Shown: piece by piece, positions 21,776 to 32,862 of the stretch | Numbering within the stretch: position 1 is the stretch's first letter | Layout of the letters: every line of letters begins with the position of its first letter | Assembly (NCBI GenBank): GCA_022496185.1 | Contig: WTXG01000058.1 | Coordinates: 123,967-187,966, forward strand | Length of the DNA: 64,000 bases | Source of the DNA: Multifurca ochricompacta | Taxonomy: Eukaryota; Basidiomycota; Agaricomycetes; Russulales; Russulaceae | Reading direction: 5' to 3' | The notes under the pieces: model-generated | Databases searched by the model: none | What the model was told of the DNA's origin: nothing | What the model saw: the letters and a program-made list of their open reading frames with translations, nothing else | Program-made: the position numbers and the translations under genes

Positions 21776-22368
21776 TGTTATGACCCTTGCCTAGCAACCC
21801 ACTCTTTTTCACCATTCCCAATGACGACCCTTCCCTTCCACCAACTCTCCACTTCTTGATCACATCCCCATCCTGGGATCCTTCATGTGCCCTACTACCT
21901 TCCCCATGACTGTTGCTTGTACATATTGACTTGTTATTCACATCTGTTTATGTCTTCTGATATCTCTTATCTCCTTATCTCTAAGACTGGACACTTACTT
22001 AATTCCCTATACAGAAGCCAGGCTTTACGCCCTCCACTTTCGTATATTTGGGCCCACATGACTCCGTGATATCTTATCTTTAGACGCTCATTCGATTACA
22101 TATATAAGTCTGCTGTAACTACATTGTAGACCTCAGACTTGACTTATTGAATACATCGGTGCTTGTCTTCTGGACTTCCCTTTGAAAGCTTTGACTCGAC
22201 CATCTCATGGTACTTCTGGTACTTCCTGCTCAACATTGTCTTAGAGTACAGCCTCTTTGACTTTGACTCTTCCTGTACAAACTCCAAGAAGCCTTATTGG
22301 TTTCTTACCTGATAACAAACAAATGCTGTCACACAAGTCATGTGGAACGTCCTGCACCAGACGTAACA
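21776..22368 (+). repeat. Solo LTR in Gypsy-5 integrase
   Basis: It is 593 bp, starting tgttatgac and ending gtaaca, with the perfect duplication ccttc (21771-21775 and 22369-22373). Integrase sequence resumes on its right side. Confidence 0.92.
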
Positions 22369-22918
22369 CCTTCCTTCCTGCTAGACGTACTGGCTTCTGC
22401 CGGTCTGTTTCAGTATGTTGCTATGGATCTCATTACAGATCTTCCCCTGTCAGGTAGATATGACGCGGTACTCACGATTGTTGATCAAGGATGCTTGAAG
22501 TCTGCAAGATTTATCCCATGCTCGAAAGACATCATGGGCAAAGGAATAGCCACACTATACTATCAACATATTTTTCTGTTCTTTGGCGTCCCACAACGAA
22601 TTATCTCTGATCGCGATCCCTGATTTACATCTCACTTCTCATGCACACTTGCAAAAGTCCTGCAAATCCAACAAAATTTATCAACAGCATTCCATCCTCA
22701 GACAGACGGTTTGAGCGAACAAATGAATCTTTGGCTTGAACAATACTTACACTTATGGCTCGGCAATGATCAACATCAATGGCCCCATTACCTGCCACTG
22801 GCTGAATACGTTCATAACTCTTGGCTGCACAATAAAACTAAACTAACACCACACGCTTTACTCCATGGAACTACTCTTACCTGGAGTGCCCAGGCAGTGG
22901 ACACAGATGTCCCACAAG

Positions 22919-24127
22919 TAGGGCATAGCACGAGTCCGGGTAACTCACGAGTTTTTTGAGTAGAGCTGTGGGAAAACTCGCAGGTATTGATACTCGCGGA
23001 TCCAGGTGATCCGTGGGAAAATACTCATGCGGATCTGGGTATTGATTTTGGCACCCCGGGTACCCGCACGGGTACTCGCGGAATACTCGTGGGAATATTA
23101 TTATATAAAATTATTTTTTTACTAGGCTCCTCAACCTAGAACAGAAATAGCTGAAACATGGATTGAACCTAAGACCTCTGGGAACAAGCTCGGTCCGGTG
23201 CTCTAACCACTAAGCCACCCAGCCTCACTGGCAAAGACACACAATATATTATATATAGGGTTATGCAGAATTGATTTTATCACTTGTATCTATTTAATTG
23301 TGAACGCGTTTTGATCTTATCACTTGTATTATCTTAGATGTATATCTTTAGTATCTAATTAATTGTGAACGCATTTTTGATCTTATCACTTAGATGTACA
23401 TCCCAAGTATCTAATTAATTGTGAACACATTTTTGATCTTATCACTTGTATTAGATGTACATCCTAAGTATCTAATTAATTGTGAACGCGTTTTTGATCT
23501 TATCACTTAGATGTACATCCTAAGTATCTAATTAATTGTGAATGCATTTTTGATCTTATCACTTGTATTAGATGTATATCCCAAGTATCTAATTAACTGT
23601 GAACACATTTTTGATCTTATCACTTAGATGTATATCCTAAGTATCTAATTAATTGTGAATGCATTTTTGATCTTATCAATTAGGCGTGATCCCGGCATCT
23701 CTGTACCAACGTGTGCCAACGCATGCATTCTTAAGCCTACCTTCCTAGATAGGAAGGCAATGCACGGTCCAATTGGCGCGCCCCACACTTCGCGTTTTTT
23801 CGCATTTTTTTGCATTTCTATAGATATTGTAACTGATTCTTGTTTTATTTTGGATCGGATGCATGATCTGACTTGAAACTTCGTGGGATTGTAGTAATAT
23901 ATATATTCTTTCTGTGTATGCAAGATGAAGATCTCTGGCTGCCTCAAACCTTACAAGTAAACCTACAAGTATACCCACGAGTACTTGGATCCATGCGAGT
24001 ATAGGACTCGCGGCTCCGGGTGATCCGTGGGAACATACTCATGCGGATCCGAGTATGGGATTATCTAATCTAAATACCCACAAGTTCGGATCCGGGTAAC
24101 TCACGAGTGCACTCATGCTAGGCCCTA
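22919..24127 (-). mobile_element. hAT-like non-autonomous element, copy 2, with unmatched flanks
   Basis: It is 1209 bp, inverted relative to copy 1, with the same termini, subterminal repeats, tRNA-like unit and a longer tandem array (about seven units, 23280-23690). The flanking octamers differ (cccacaag left, gcaccagt right). The left flank is Gypsy-5 integrase and the right flank is Copia-1 gag. A recombination event joined two loci here. Confidence 0.83.
23149..23224 (-). other. tRNA-like unit in hAT copy 2
   Basis: This is the minus-strand counterpart of 20189-20264, with the same A box and B box and a few base differences. Confidence 0.6.
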
Positions 24128-25938
24128 GCACCAGTCAAATCAAAACCAAAAAATACAAATTTATCACCACTTCCCGCTGCTGCCCCTGGTTCACAAGGGG
24201 TGGTCTGCTTCTATTGCCAAAAGCCTGGACACAAGTCCAATGCTTGCGCAAAGAAGAAGAAGGACCTGGAGAATGCCAAAAAGGGCAAGGCAGGAAACAA
24301 GAAGAGGGCTGAGGCCCAACATGTAAATACTATAGCCACTGTAGTTAATGGGAGTGGCAAAATAGAGGAGGTGCATGAAGCACCTCGCATTCGCCTTTAT
24401 GTTCACACCTATAATCTGGATATCAACTCAGATTATTGGATGCTTGATAGTGGAGCAATGGCACATTTCAGTCCAAACCTTGAAGACTTTGCTACATATA
24501 AAGTCAACACCACCCATGAAGTATCACTAGGTGACAACTCCATAGTCAAAACAAGTGGAGTTGGGACCATGGTCATCAGGACTGATCAAGGTTTTGACTT
24601 GGAATTAAGCAATGTGCTCCACATGCCTGGAGGACATAAAATACTCTCCACCAGTGCCCTAGTAGAAAAAGGGGCAACTGTGTTCTTTGATAATAAGAAG
24701 GCTACAATTAAACATGGCGACAATATTATAGCGGAAGCATGGAAGTTTGGCAAATTGTATTGGGTACTAGGCAAACATGTCCTAAACAGTATCCATACAT
24801 CTGCATCTGCCTCACTAGAAATCTGGCATCAAAGAATGGGCCATATGTCTAAAGAAGCCCTGAAAAGATATGCTCCTGAGGCGGTTAAAGGCCTCAAAAT
24901 TAATGATAGCCAAGTGGAAGACAAGCCATGTTATGGCTGTGAAATGGGCAAGTCCCATCGTCTCCCATTTCCCCCATCTTCAAAGCGCACATCAGCCCCC
25001 CTTGAGATCCTTCACAGTGATCTCGTAGGTCCCTTGCAGTGCAGTTCAATACAAGGGAATCTATACTTTGCCACCTTCTTGGACGACTTTAGCAGATACG
25101 CTTTAATCGTTCCAATGAAGTCTAAAGATCTGTTCACACCAGTTTTTAATAAACTGAAGACACTACTTGAAAATAAATTCAATCATAAAATCAAGTGTCT
25201 TCATACAGATCGTGGTGGCGAGTATGTGAACAAGGTGCTGAAGGCAACGCTTGAAGATTATGGCATAGAGCATAAACTTACGATGCCGTATAGTCCACAA
25301 CAGAATGGAAGGGCCGAGAGATTTAATAGAACCATTATGGAAAAAAGCACTAGCATGCTGCACAATGCTGGCCTGTCTCTTGGTTTTGGGAGTGTGCTGT
25401 TGAGACAGCATGTCATATATATAACAGAACTCCCATCCATTCCAATAAGTGGAAAACTCCGCTAGAGCTTCTGGTTGGGAACAAACCAGATGTCTCATAC
25501 TTTAAGGTCTTTGGATGCAAAGCCTATTATCATGTTCCAGAGGGCAAGTGGCGTAAATTAGATCCCAAAGCTAGGGAGGCCATCTTTGTCGGGTATGAGC
25601 CCACTTCTAAGGGCTATACACTTTGGGATAGTCGTACCCAGTCTCTCATCTCTTCACGAGATGTTACATTTGATGAGAGATCCTTCCCATCCCGCTCTGA
25701 TAAGGACAACAGAGCAGAGAAATCCATAGAGCAACCTAATCAAGGTGGCTCATTTACTTTACCTGGTGGCAATGTCCAGCCACCACCACCAGCAGCTACG
25801 CATGTTCCTGAGGCTCCTCAGCATGAGGAAGACCTGGAAGAGGAACAGGAGGACATAGTACCTCCTCAATTAGCACCACAGCCTACCACACCCACAAGAA
25901 ATGTAGACACCACACACCCTCAGACTATATATCAGACC
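24128..25938 (+). pseudogene. Copia-1 gag end, protease and integrase
   Basis: The frame has a zinc knuckle CFYCQKPGHKSNAC (about 24210), protease YWMLDSGAMAHF (about 24440), and the GAG-pre-integrase finger (WHQRMGHMS, CYGCEMGKSH). The integrase core follows with HSDLVGPL, LDDFSRY, TDRGGEY and SPQQNGRAERFNR. A one-base loss near 25395 shifts the frame. The other frame then continues without stops (NRTPIHSNKWKTPLELLVG, KLDPKAREAIFVGYEP) to 25938, where Gypsy-3 begins. The linker before RT is proline-rich. Only one frame break makes this much younger than Gypsy-5. Confidence 0.9.
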
Positions 25939-26525
25939 TGTTACGAACCCTGCTGCGTCGTCTTGCTTTTTCCATCACGTGATGTGCTGTTTGACCCCGT
26001 TTGTCCTTTGTTGACAATGTTGTGACCCCTTTGTACATGTTTCTTCCTTATCTCTGACTCAGGCTGTGCTTATCTGTGACTCATACATTACACTAGAACG
26101 CTTACGTATTTTCCCACCAGAATCATGACTATACCGGATCCATCTACATATATTCTCACCTGGCCCACACTGACTCCGTTCTCCTTTCAGTCATATTATG
26201 ACTTTGTTGATACACTGAGTACGATACTCCGATTTAGACTCCGACCTCTATTACGTATATAAGGCCTGCCTAGATAGCCTGTATGCCTTAGACTCGACTT
26301 CTTAATCGACTTGGTGCATTACCTTCTGGGTGATTCCTAAGACCCGACTCTTGAATGTCTCAGTGCTTTTGGCACTTCTCCGCTCACCAGTACTAAGGGA
26401 TTAGCTCCTTGGTATTGACTTCTCACCCGAACTCTGTGTACTTGAAAGACAGTGCACACCTGACTTTGTAGTTTTGCTACGCGACTTATCACACGTCGTG
26501 ACGAATGCCCGCACCAGGCGTTACA
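25939..26525 (+). repeat. 5' LTR of Gypsy-3
   Basis: The ends are tgttacgaa and gcgttaca. It contains the promoter described at 26256. Its sequence is a distinct subfamily from the Gypsy-1/-2 LTRs, but the TATA and RNA-start layout is shared. Confidence 0.95.
26256..26263 (+). promoter_or_regulatory. TATA box of the Gypsy-3 LTR
   Basis: tatataag lies 34 bases before agactcgactt (26290-26300), the predicted first bases of the transcript. The same spacing is kept in the other Gypsy LTRs of the window. Confidence 0.75.
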
Positions 26526-26527
26526 TT

Positions 26528-26538
26528 AAGTCGAGTCT
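26528..26538 (+). other. Gypsy-3 primer-binding site, self-priming type
   Basis: aagtcgagtct starts two bases after the 5' LTR. It is the exact reverse complement of agactcgactt at 26290-26300. No tRNA 3'-end complement (tgg...) is present. Tf1-group elements prime from the first 11 bases of their own RNA, and this has the same length and layout. Confidence 0.8.
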
Positions 26539-26547
26539 CTCCCCACC

Positions 26548-28077
26548 GTGGCTTCATCCAGCCACAGTCAGACCTTGCACAACGAAGAACTCATCGACTG
26601 CCGAGACGAGGATAATCTTTCACAACAAGTCCTTGGCTCTGCCGTCTGGAAAGATTTTGAAACCGAGTTTGGATACTACATCTATCACGACGACCAGTAC
26701 CAGCCAGTTGAATACGACAAACAGAAGAGGGTCTGGTACCATATCCGTTACTCTAGAAGCCATCGTTCCTGGGTCACCACAGGACCCGCCCCACCAGAGT
26801 ACGGCCTAGGACCTTGGAGAGAAAATCCTCCAGCCATCATCACAGATTCAGAACCAGAAGAATATATCGAGGAAAGCAGCAAAGACGCACAAGTCATAGC
26901 CACAGATTTTACGGCTCAGACAGTTGCACCAGAGAGTACTACGTTCAGAATACCTGCTTTAGTCTCTCCCCAGATTACACGACAAACCTCAGACACCCCA
27001 ACCATCACCTACCCAACGATGTCGACCATCGCTGCACAGTTACCTGACCCTGCTCCAGTTGTCCCTGCCCCGAACCTTCCCCCCCCATCAGGATGCCTTA
27101 CGGGAGTCCTGCCAACTACATTCACTGGTGATCGATCACAGAGCAAAAAGTTCACGCTCGAATTTGAGATGTTCAAAAATTTCAATCATGACGTCCCACA
27201 GATCATAAACCCGTTTCAACAAACCAATCTCTTCCTCTCACTTATCAGGGGAGATTCCGTCGATGATTGGACAATGGAGCAGATTGAATGGCTGAATGAC
27301 AGAGTTACAGCCGGAATCAGAACCACAGATGAGGACCTGTGGGATATAGTGGCGCAAAGATTCAAAGACGCCTTCACGGATGGGCAGGCCAAGCAGAAGG
27401 CTGCCAGAGAATTGAAGTCCCTTAAAATGGAGAGAGGGGACTTGGATGGCTACGTAGCCAGATTTTGCAACCTGGCCAAAAGAGCGGGGTACGATGTAAA
27501 CGAAGAGGCGATGCTCGACCTCTTCTCCCAGGGGCTGCCCAACCCCCTGGTGAAAAACATCATCCAATTCCATCACCCCGAGTCATGGAGCCAGTGGACA
27601 AGTGCTGCCAGAACACAGCAACAGGATTATTTAGACTTCCAAACACGATTTGGAGTTGACACAAAGAAGGGTAAAACCTGAGATCAGTGGAAGGTGGCGT
27701 TTGGGGTAAAACCTACCCACCCCCGAGACCCCAACGCCATGGACACCTCGGCAGATCATACCAAGGCCTGTGCAGCCCTTACCGATGATGAAAAGAAAAA
27801 CCTCATGAAGGAAGGGCGCTGCTTTCACTGCCGAGCACAGGGGCACATGTCACGATTCTGCCCGAAGAAGACAGTTCGTGCTGCTGAAGCAACAGTGGCC
27901 ACCACTACCACGACACCGCCAATACAGAACCTACCTACCCCAGTCAAAGAAAACCCAGTAACCGCCCCAAAAACTAAAGAACAGAAAGCGGCAGCTATCT
28001 GGGAACATATGATGAACGAAGACGAGGCAGTACGCGCCTTGATCGTCGATAAGGCCTTTGGCCAGAAGGATTTTTGA
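26548..28077 (+). pseudogene. Gypsy-3 gag
   Basis: The ATG lies 10 bases downstream of the primer-binding site. The protein has the family N-terminus (SQQVLGSAVWKDFETEFGYY), a capsid-like domain (DDWTMEQIEWLNDRV, DGQAKQKAARELKSLKMERG), one TGA at 27679-27681 (KKGKT stop DQWK, where Gypsy-2 has R), and a CX2CX4HX4C knuckle CFHCRAQGHMSRFC near 27822. It ends KDF-stop at 28077. Gypsy-2 has one fewer T here and reads on for about 16 residues, so the end is probably an indel. Gag forms the particle and packages the RNA. Confidence 0.9.
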
Positions 28078-30160
28078 TCGGCTCGACCCCATCGGCCTGG
28101 GCAAGAGCACTCCATGTAACTTCTGTATACACTAGTCATTTCAAATCATTAAAAATACCAGTACATTTTGAAACCAAACAGAAGACGGCCGACAGACGAA
28201 TCTTGATCGACTCTGGAGCTACAGACAACTTTATTAGCCAACGACTCCAGAGGACGCTAGGATTGGGGACACAGTTACTTCCCCAAGAGAAAAACATTTG
28301 GAACATAGATGGGACAGCTAACAAAGCTGGGAAAATCACACATTGCTGTGATTTAGAAGTACAGGTTGGGGAATGAACAAAGCAGCTTCGCTTCCTCATT
28401 ACGGATCTAGGAGAGGAAGACATGGTTCTAGGATACCCATGGCTGGCAGCATTCGAACCTAAGATCAACTGGGCAGAGGCCACCATGGACAAAGATTTCT
28501 ACCCAGTCATCATTACGTCCCTGGGATACGACTACGCTGCACGACACCCTCTCACCCATGCTATTGTCATGGGATCGGCCATCACCTGGAGTGACGTAGA
28601 ACCTGTGGATCAGGTGTACTGTTATGTGACGAAAGCGTTGGAACTGGCCCAGGCAGAGGCACAGAAGAATCCAGAAAGAACATTTGAAGAAGTTGTCCCG
28701 GCAGAATATCATCGACATTGGAAGGTCTTCTCAGAGGAAGAATCGCAACGTTTCCCTCCCTCTCGACCTTGGGACCATGCTATTGACTTCATCCTGGATG
28801 CCCCGCGGTCAGTGGATTGTAAGATCTACCCCTTGTCACAGCCAGAGAAGGAAGCGCTTTCCACCTTCCTGGAAGAACACTTGGCGAAAGGATACATACG
28901 ACCTTCGAACTCGCCTTATGCATCACCCTTCTTTTTCATCAAGAAGAAGGATGGGAAACTGCGACCGGTACAGGACTACAGACGGATTAATGAACTTACG
29001 GTGAAAAACAACTACCCGCTCCCTCTGATCTCAGAAATCATCGATAGAATGCATGATAAAGCCCTGTTTTCAAAGATGGATGTTCGTTGGGGATACAATA
29101 ACATTCGTATCTGAGAAGGCGACCAGCCCAAAGCCGCCTTCAAGACCAATCAAGGACTCTTTGAACCCAACGTTATGTTCTTTGGCTTGACAAATTCACC
29201 GGTGACCTTCCAGGCCATGATGAATCACATTTTCCGAGATCTCATCCTCACGGAAGAGGTCGTGGTATATATGGATGATATCCTGGTAGCCACGAAAGAC
29301 GACATTCACCACCACTGAGCCCGAGTCCACGAAGTACTAGAAATCCTGGCAAAACATGACCTCTATCTGAAACCCGCCAAATGTTCCTTCGAACAAAAGA
29401 CCGTCGAATATCTAGGTGTTATCCTGGAGGGGGGCAAGTGTGCATGGACCCTGTAAAAGTGCAAGGCATTCGAGAATGGACCACCCCTCAGTGTACCAAG
29501 GACGTCAGATTGTTTATCGGATTTTGCAATTTCTACCGACGCTTTGTCAAGGGATTCTCGGCTATCGCTCGACCACTTAATGACTTACTGAAGAAAGACA
29601 TACCCTGGCACTGGGACGAACTACAACAGAAAGCATTTGACCAAATAAAAGCGATTATCAGCTCTGAGCCGGTTCTTATTCAACCTGACCTGGCCAAACC
29701 CTTTGAACTGGAAGTTGATGCTTCCATGTATGCCAATGGCGCAGTCCTATCACAGAAAGATACTGGAGGGATTCTTCACCCCGTCGCATTCTACTCAGAA
29801 ACGTTCTCATTGGCGGAAAGGAATTATGACATTTGGGACAGGGAATTATTAGCTATCGTAAAGGCATTACAACATTGGCGACCATACTTGGCTGGATCCC
29901 CACACAGAACCATCATCTATACAGACCACTCCAACCTTCTGTACTGGAGAGAACCACATAAGATCAGCCGATGAATAGCACGAGAAGTCCTGGAGCTTGA
30001 AGAGTACAACTTCATGCTCAAGCACCTACCTGGAGCTCATAATGCATGAGCTGACGCCCTGTCTAGACCAACCGGACGAGATGAAGGGGAAAACAACAAT
30101 GACAATATCATCGTTTTACCAGAAGATGTCTTCGCAAAGACTGCTGTCATTAGCCTCCAT
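28074..30160 (+). pseudogene. Gypsy-3 protease, reverse transcriptase and RNase H
   Basis: The protease is LIDSGATDNFIS (about 28205). RT shows RPVQDYRRIN (about 28970), FFGLTNSP and VVYMDDILVAT (about 29265). RNase H shows ELEVDASMY (about 29710), DRELLAIVKAL, YTDHSN and ADAL. TGA codons stand near 28372, 29112, 29317, 29972 and 30046. All but the first are at arginines conserved in Gypsy-1 or Gypsy-2. A frameshift occurs near 29435 (before VCMDPVKVQG). The pieces are otherwise collinear with Gypsy-2. Confidence 0.9.
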
Positions 30161-30171
30161 GACATGGATCT

Positions 30172-31600
30172 ATGGCCCAAATAACGCAGAACATGAACCA
30201 GGAACTGTGCAAATCCTGGGCAGAGCCGCACAACATAAAAATGAAAGATGGCCTCTGGTGGAAGGACGGTGATCGATTGGTTGTCACCGGTGGCGACAAC
30301 ATTAAGAGGGGGGTGATTCATTTTCACCATGACCTTCCCTCTGCAGGACACCCTGGCATCACAAATACCTACGCCCTTGCCAAACGAGATTACTGGTGGC
30401 CAAACATGAAAAAGGATGTCGAAGCATATGTCAAAGGATGCGTGGAATGCCAGGCAAACAAAGTAAACACTCACCAAAGACCGCCAGCACTTTCACCCAT
30501 TACACCAGTTGCAACAGCTCCCTTCCAGACCATTGCCATGGACTTCATTGTCAAACTCCCACAATCACAGGGATATGACTCGATACTTACCATCACGGAC
30601 CATGACTACTCAAAGGCTGCCCTCTTCATCCCCTGTAATGAAACAATATCAGCGGAAGGAGTTGCGAAACTCTACCTGAACCACGTCTACTGGCATTATG
30701 GACTGCCACAGAAGATTATTTCCGACCGAGACCCACGATTCGCCTCCATGTTCGCCTGAGCACTCTGTAAATGTCTTGATATTCAACAGAACATATCCAC
30801 CGCATATCACCCCCAGACGGATGGACAGTCGGAACGAACAAATCAGTGGCTGGAACAGTACCTTCAATTTTGGTGTAACGAACAACAGAACGACTGGGCA
30901 GAATGGCTGGCGACAGCTGAGTTTGCACATAATAGCTGGCCAAATGGAACAACGAAGGCCACTCCCTTCTCTCTTATTATGGGATGGAACCCTCGCACTA
31001 CATGGACAGACAAACCCACGAATGTACCATCTGTGACACAGCGTATCGACCAATGGGAGGAAATACGGGAATCGGCCAACAGAAACCTTCAGAAGGCGCA
31101 AAGGACCCTGGCCGAGAAGCCCACTAAGTTTACGCCCTACCAGGTCGGAGATCAAGTCTGGTTAGAAGGGCGCAATATCCACACGTCACACCCAACGGCA
31201 AAATTAGCTCCCAGACGCCATGGCCCTTTCGTAATCAAACAGAAGCTCTCAGACGTTACGTACAAGCTCACGTTACCCGCCACCTGGAAGATACACCCTG
31301 TCTTCCACGCTAACCTTCTAACGCTGTACAAAGAAACCGCCATTCATGGACAGAACTTTCCCAGACCTCCCCCCGACCTTGTTGATGGAGAGCCGGAATG
31401 GGAAGTGGAACGTATTGCCGACGCCAAATGGAAGGGTCGAGGACGTAATCGAAGGCTCCATTACTTGATCAAATGGAAGGGATTCCCAGATGCCGACAAC
31501 TCGTGGGAACCTGCTGCGGATGTCTTTGCGCCCAAACTCATCGAAGACTTCTATAGACGCCACCCAGAGGCAGATAAAGAGCCAGAGAAAATACGAGTTG
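30172..31600 (+). pseudogene. Gypsy-3 integrase and chromodomain
   Basis: The H2C2 finger is intact here (HHDLPSAGHPG, CVECQANK; 30320-30460). The core has MDFIVKLP (about 30540), ITDHD, SDRDPRF and YHPQTDGQSERTNQW. One TGA near 30757 (MFA stop ALCK) is at a conserved arginine. The frame from 30760 on is open through the C-terminal domain (KIHPVFHANLL) and a chromodomain (EWEVERIA ... YLIKWKGFPDADNSWEP, about 31393-31520). No stop separates it from the following extra region, which suggests that region is part of the polyprotein. Confidence 0.9.
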
Positions 31601-32831
31601 CGGAACAGCTCTCTCCCCTACAATCGACCAGAAACTCACTCATGTCCTCTTCAAAGATCCACGCCTCAGCCACCATCGATGCATTTCCCATACTTACTCC
31701 TGTGCATCCTCCTTCTCGTCCACTTTCTCCTATTGACTACGATGCGACCGCCCAAATGGCCCAAGGGGACAGAATCATCGACATCGATGAAGATTTTAAT
31801 TTGCCCGAACACCCCCATCCCAACAACCTAATCGATGTTGATTTCGGTGACGAATCTCCTGAATTCCTGTTCTTCCCCAACGACCCCAATTCACAGTTTT
31901 ACTTCCCGCTCATGATCCCATCATCCAAGAACGATGGCACCACAGAAGTGGCCAAGTACATTTACTACACCAACGAAGGTATGGACATGGCTGGATGCTT
32001 GGAGAAAGGGGACCTGTCTATGGGGCCCCAGTCTACCTCGAAGAAAAGAACACCGATTGGCTACATTATGTCCTAGGCCCTGAACACTTGCAACACCTCT
32101 CGGCGCACGACCCACGCGCCTTTGCGATCAATGAGGTGCTTCGGGACTTACGAATGCCACGACTGACTGCGGAGATTGCACGACTCTGCAAGTTCCAGGC
32201 GCTTTGGGACAACTTAGAGATGCAATGCCGTGATTATGAACGGCAGATGGTAAAGATCAACCAAGGGGTTTTTGACATAGAGCACCACCTGGCGAGCATC
32301 AGGACAAGGTTGGAGCGAGGGGACGCGTACCAGACTATTTCTGAATGGTACGCCGATATTTTTGCGCGACCACTTCCTTGTTGCTGCCTTGACCTTGCAC
32401 CCCGGCTTAACCCCCACTGCTTCGAAATGCCATGCCTCCATGAAAACCCTGATGGCAAGCTTTGCTGGCGCTGTAGCAGCAAGTACCATCTCAGCTGGTG
32501 CTGCCCTAAGGCTGCGAAACGATGCCGACATTGCCAAAGCACCTTGCACTGGAGTCGCCAATGTTTATTCCGACGACTTACGCAGGCCCCCACCATCCAG
32601 AACCCCTCAGGGTGGTGCGGCAAGTGTCTCTCCCATAACGCCGGTCATCGGGAGATCGACTGTCATGTTTACGACAGCTGCTTTTGCTGTGGGAGATGGG
32701 GGCCCTACAGTTTTCTACGAACACATGTTTGCCCCACTGACGCGAAGGAGGAGGACTACAATGCAGACCATTATGCCGTAGCCGATGACTATCTCTCCCT
32801 GGTCCAGGATGACGATGGTAGGCCAATCTAG
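31601..32831 (+). pseudogene. Gypsy-3 extra 3' region: helical segment and four zinc motifs
   Basis: It continues the integrase frame to 32076 and then, after an apparent one-base loss near 32010, runs in the frame 31995-32831. It has VAKYIYYTNEGMDMAGC, then GAPVYLEEK, a charged helical stretch (about 32130-32350), and CWRCSSKYHLSWCC and CRHCQSTLHWSRQC (both CX2CX4HX4C). GWCGKCLSHNAGHREIDC (CX2CX6HX4C) and CFCCGRWGPYSFLRTHVC follow. It ends with an acidic tail LVQDDDG just before the purine tract. It is shared by three elements. The function is unknown; RNA binding is the simplest inference. Confidence 0.8.
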
Positions 32832-32862
32832 CTGGCTCTGCTAGGACTTAGAGAGGGGGTAA

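Larger units (their letters stand above)
17236..22918 (+). mobile_element. Gypsy-5: heavily mutated Ty3/Gypsy element without visible LTRs
   Basis: Gag, protease, RT, RNase H and integrase are recognisable in order across about 5.7 kb, interrupted by hAT copy 1 (19392-20494) and a solo LTR (21776-22368). The left edge is the LTR 16042-17235 and the right edge is hAT copy 2. Neither flanking LTR nor chromodomain is present. It is older than its insertions and rich in TGA stops at arginine positions. Confidence 0.85.
18475..22918 (+). pseudogene. Gypsy-5 pol, in pieces
   Basis: Protease VDSGATENFIS is near 18580. RT continues from DDMILGYPWFVA (18790) through YPLGPGEQD and SPFFFIKKKDGKL to MDIRWGYNNVRIA (19390). 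It resumes after hAT copy 1 with FKTNHSLYEPNVMFFGLTN, VYMDDILIHTD (about 20680) and RNase H (FIVDTDVSGYALG, RTDHNNLQYF). The integrase finger (HHDHILAGHLG, CTKCQENK) is cut at 21775 by a solo LTR. The core follows (VAMDLITDLP, TIVDQG, ISDRDP stop FTSHF, FHPQTDGLSEQ) up to 22918. Five or more TGA codons replace conserved arginines. Confidence 0.88.

Noticed and set aside
19854..23690. CRISPR-like array in the two hAT-like copies
   Set aside because: Units are adjacent, of unequal length and without unique spacers, and the context is a eukaryotic transposon.
17697..30759. TGA read as a sense codon (arginine) in the retroelements
   Set aside because: Neighbouring CpG changes give Cys or other substitutions as well as TGA, many frames are also broken by indels, and gene-bearing frames such as the MULE and Crinkler copies end with TGA. 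Ordinary C-to-T decay explains the pattern.
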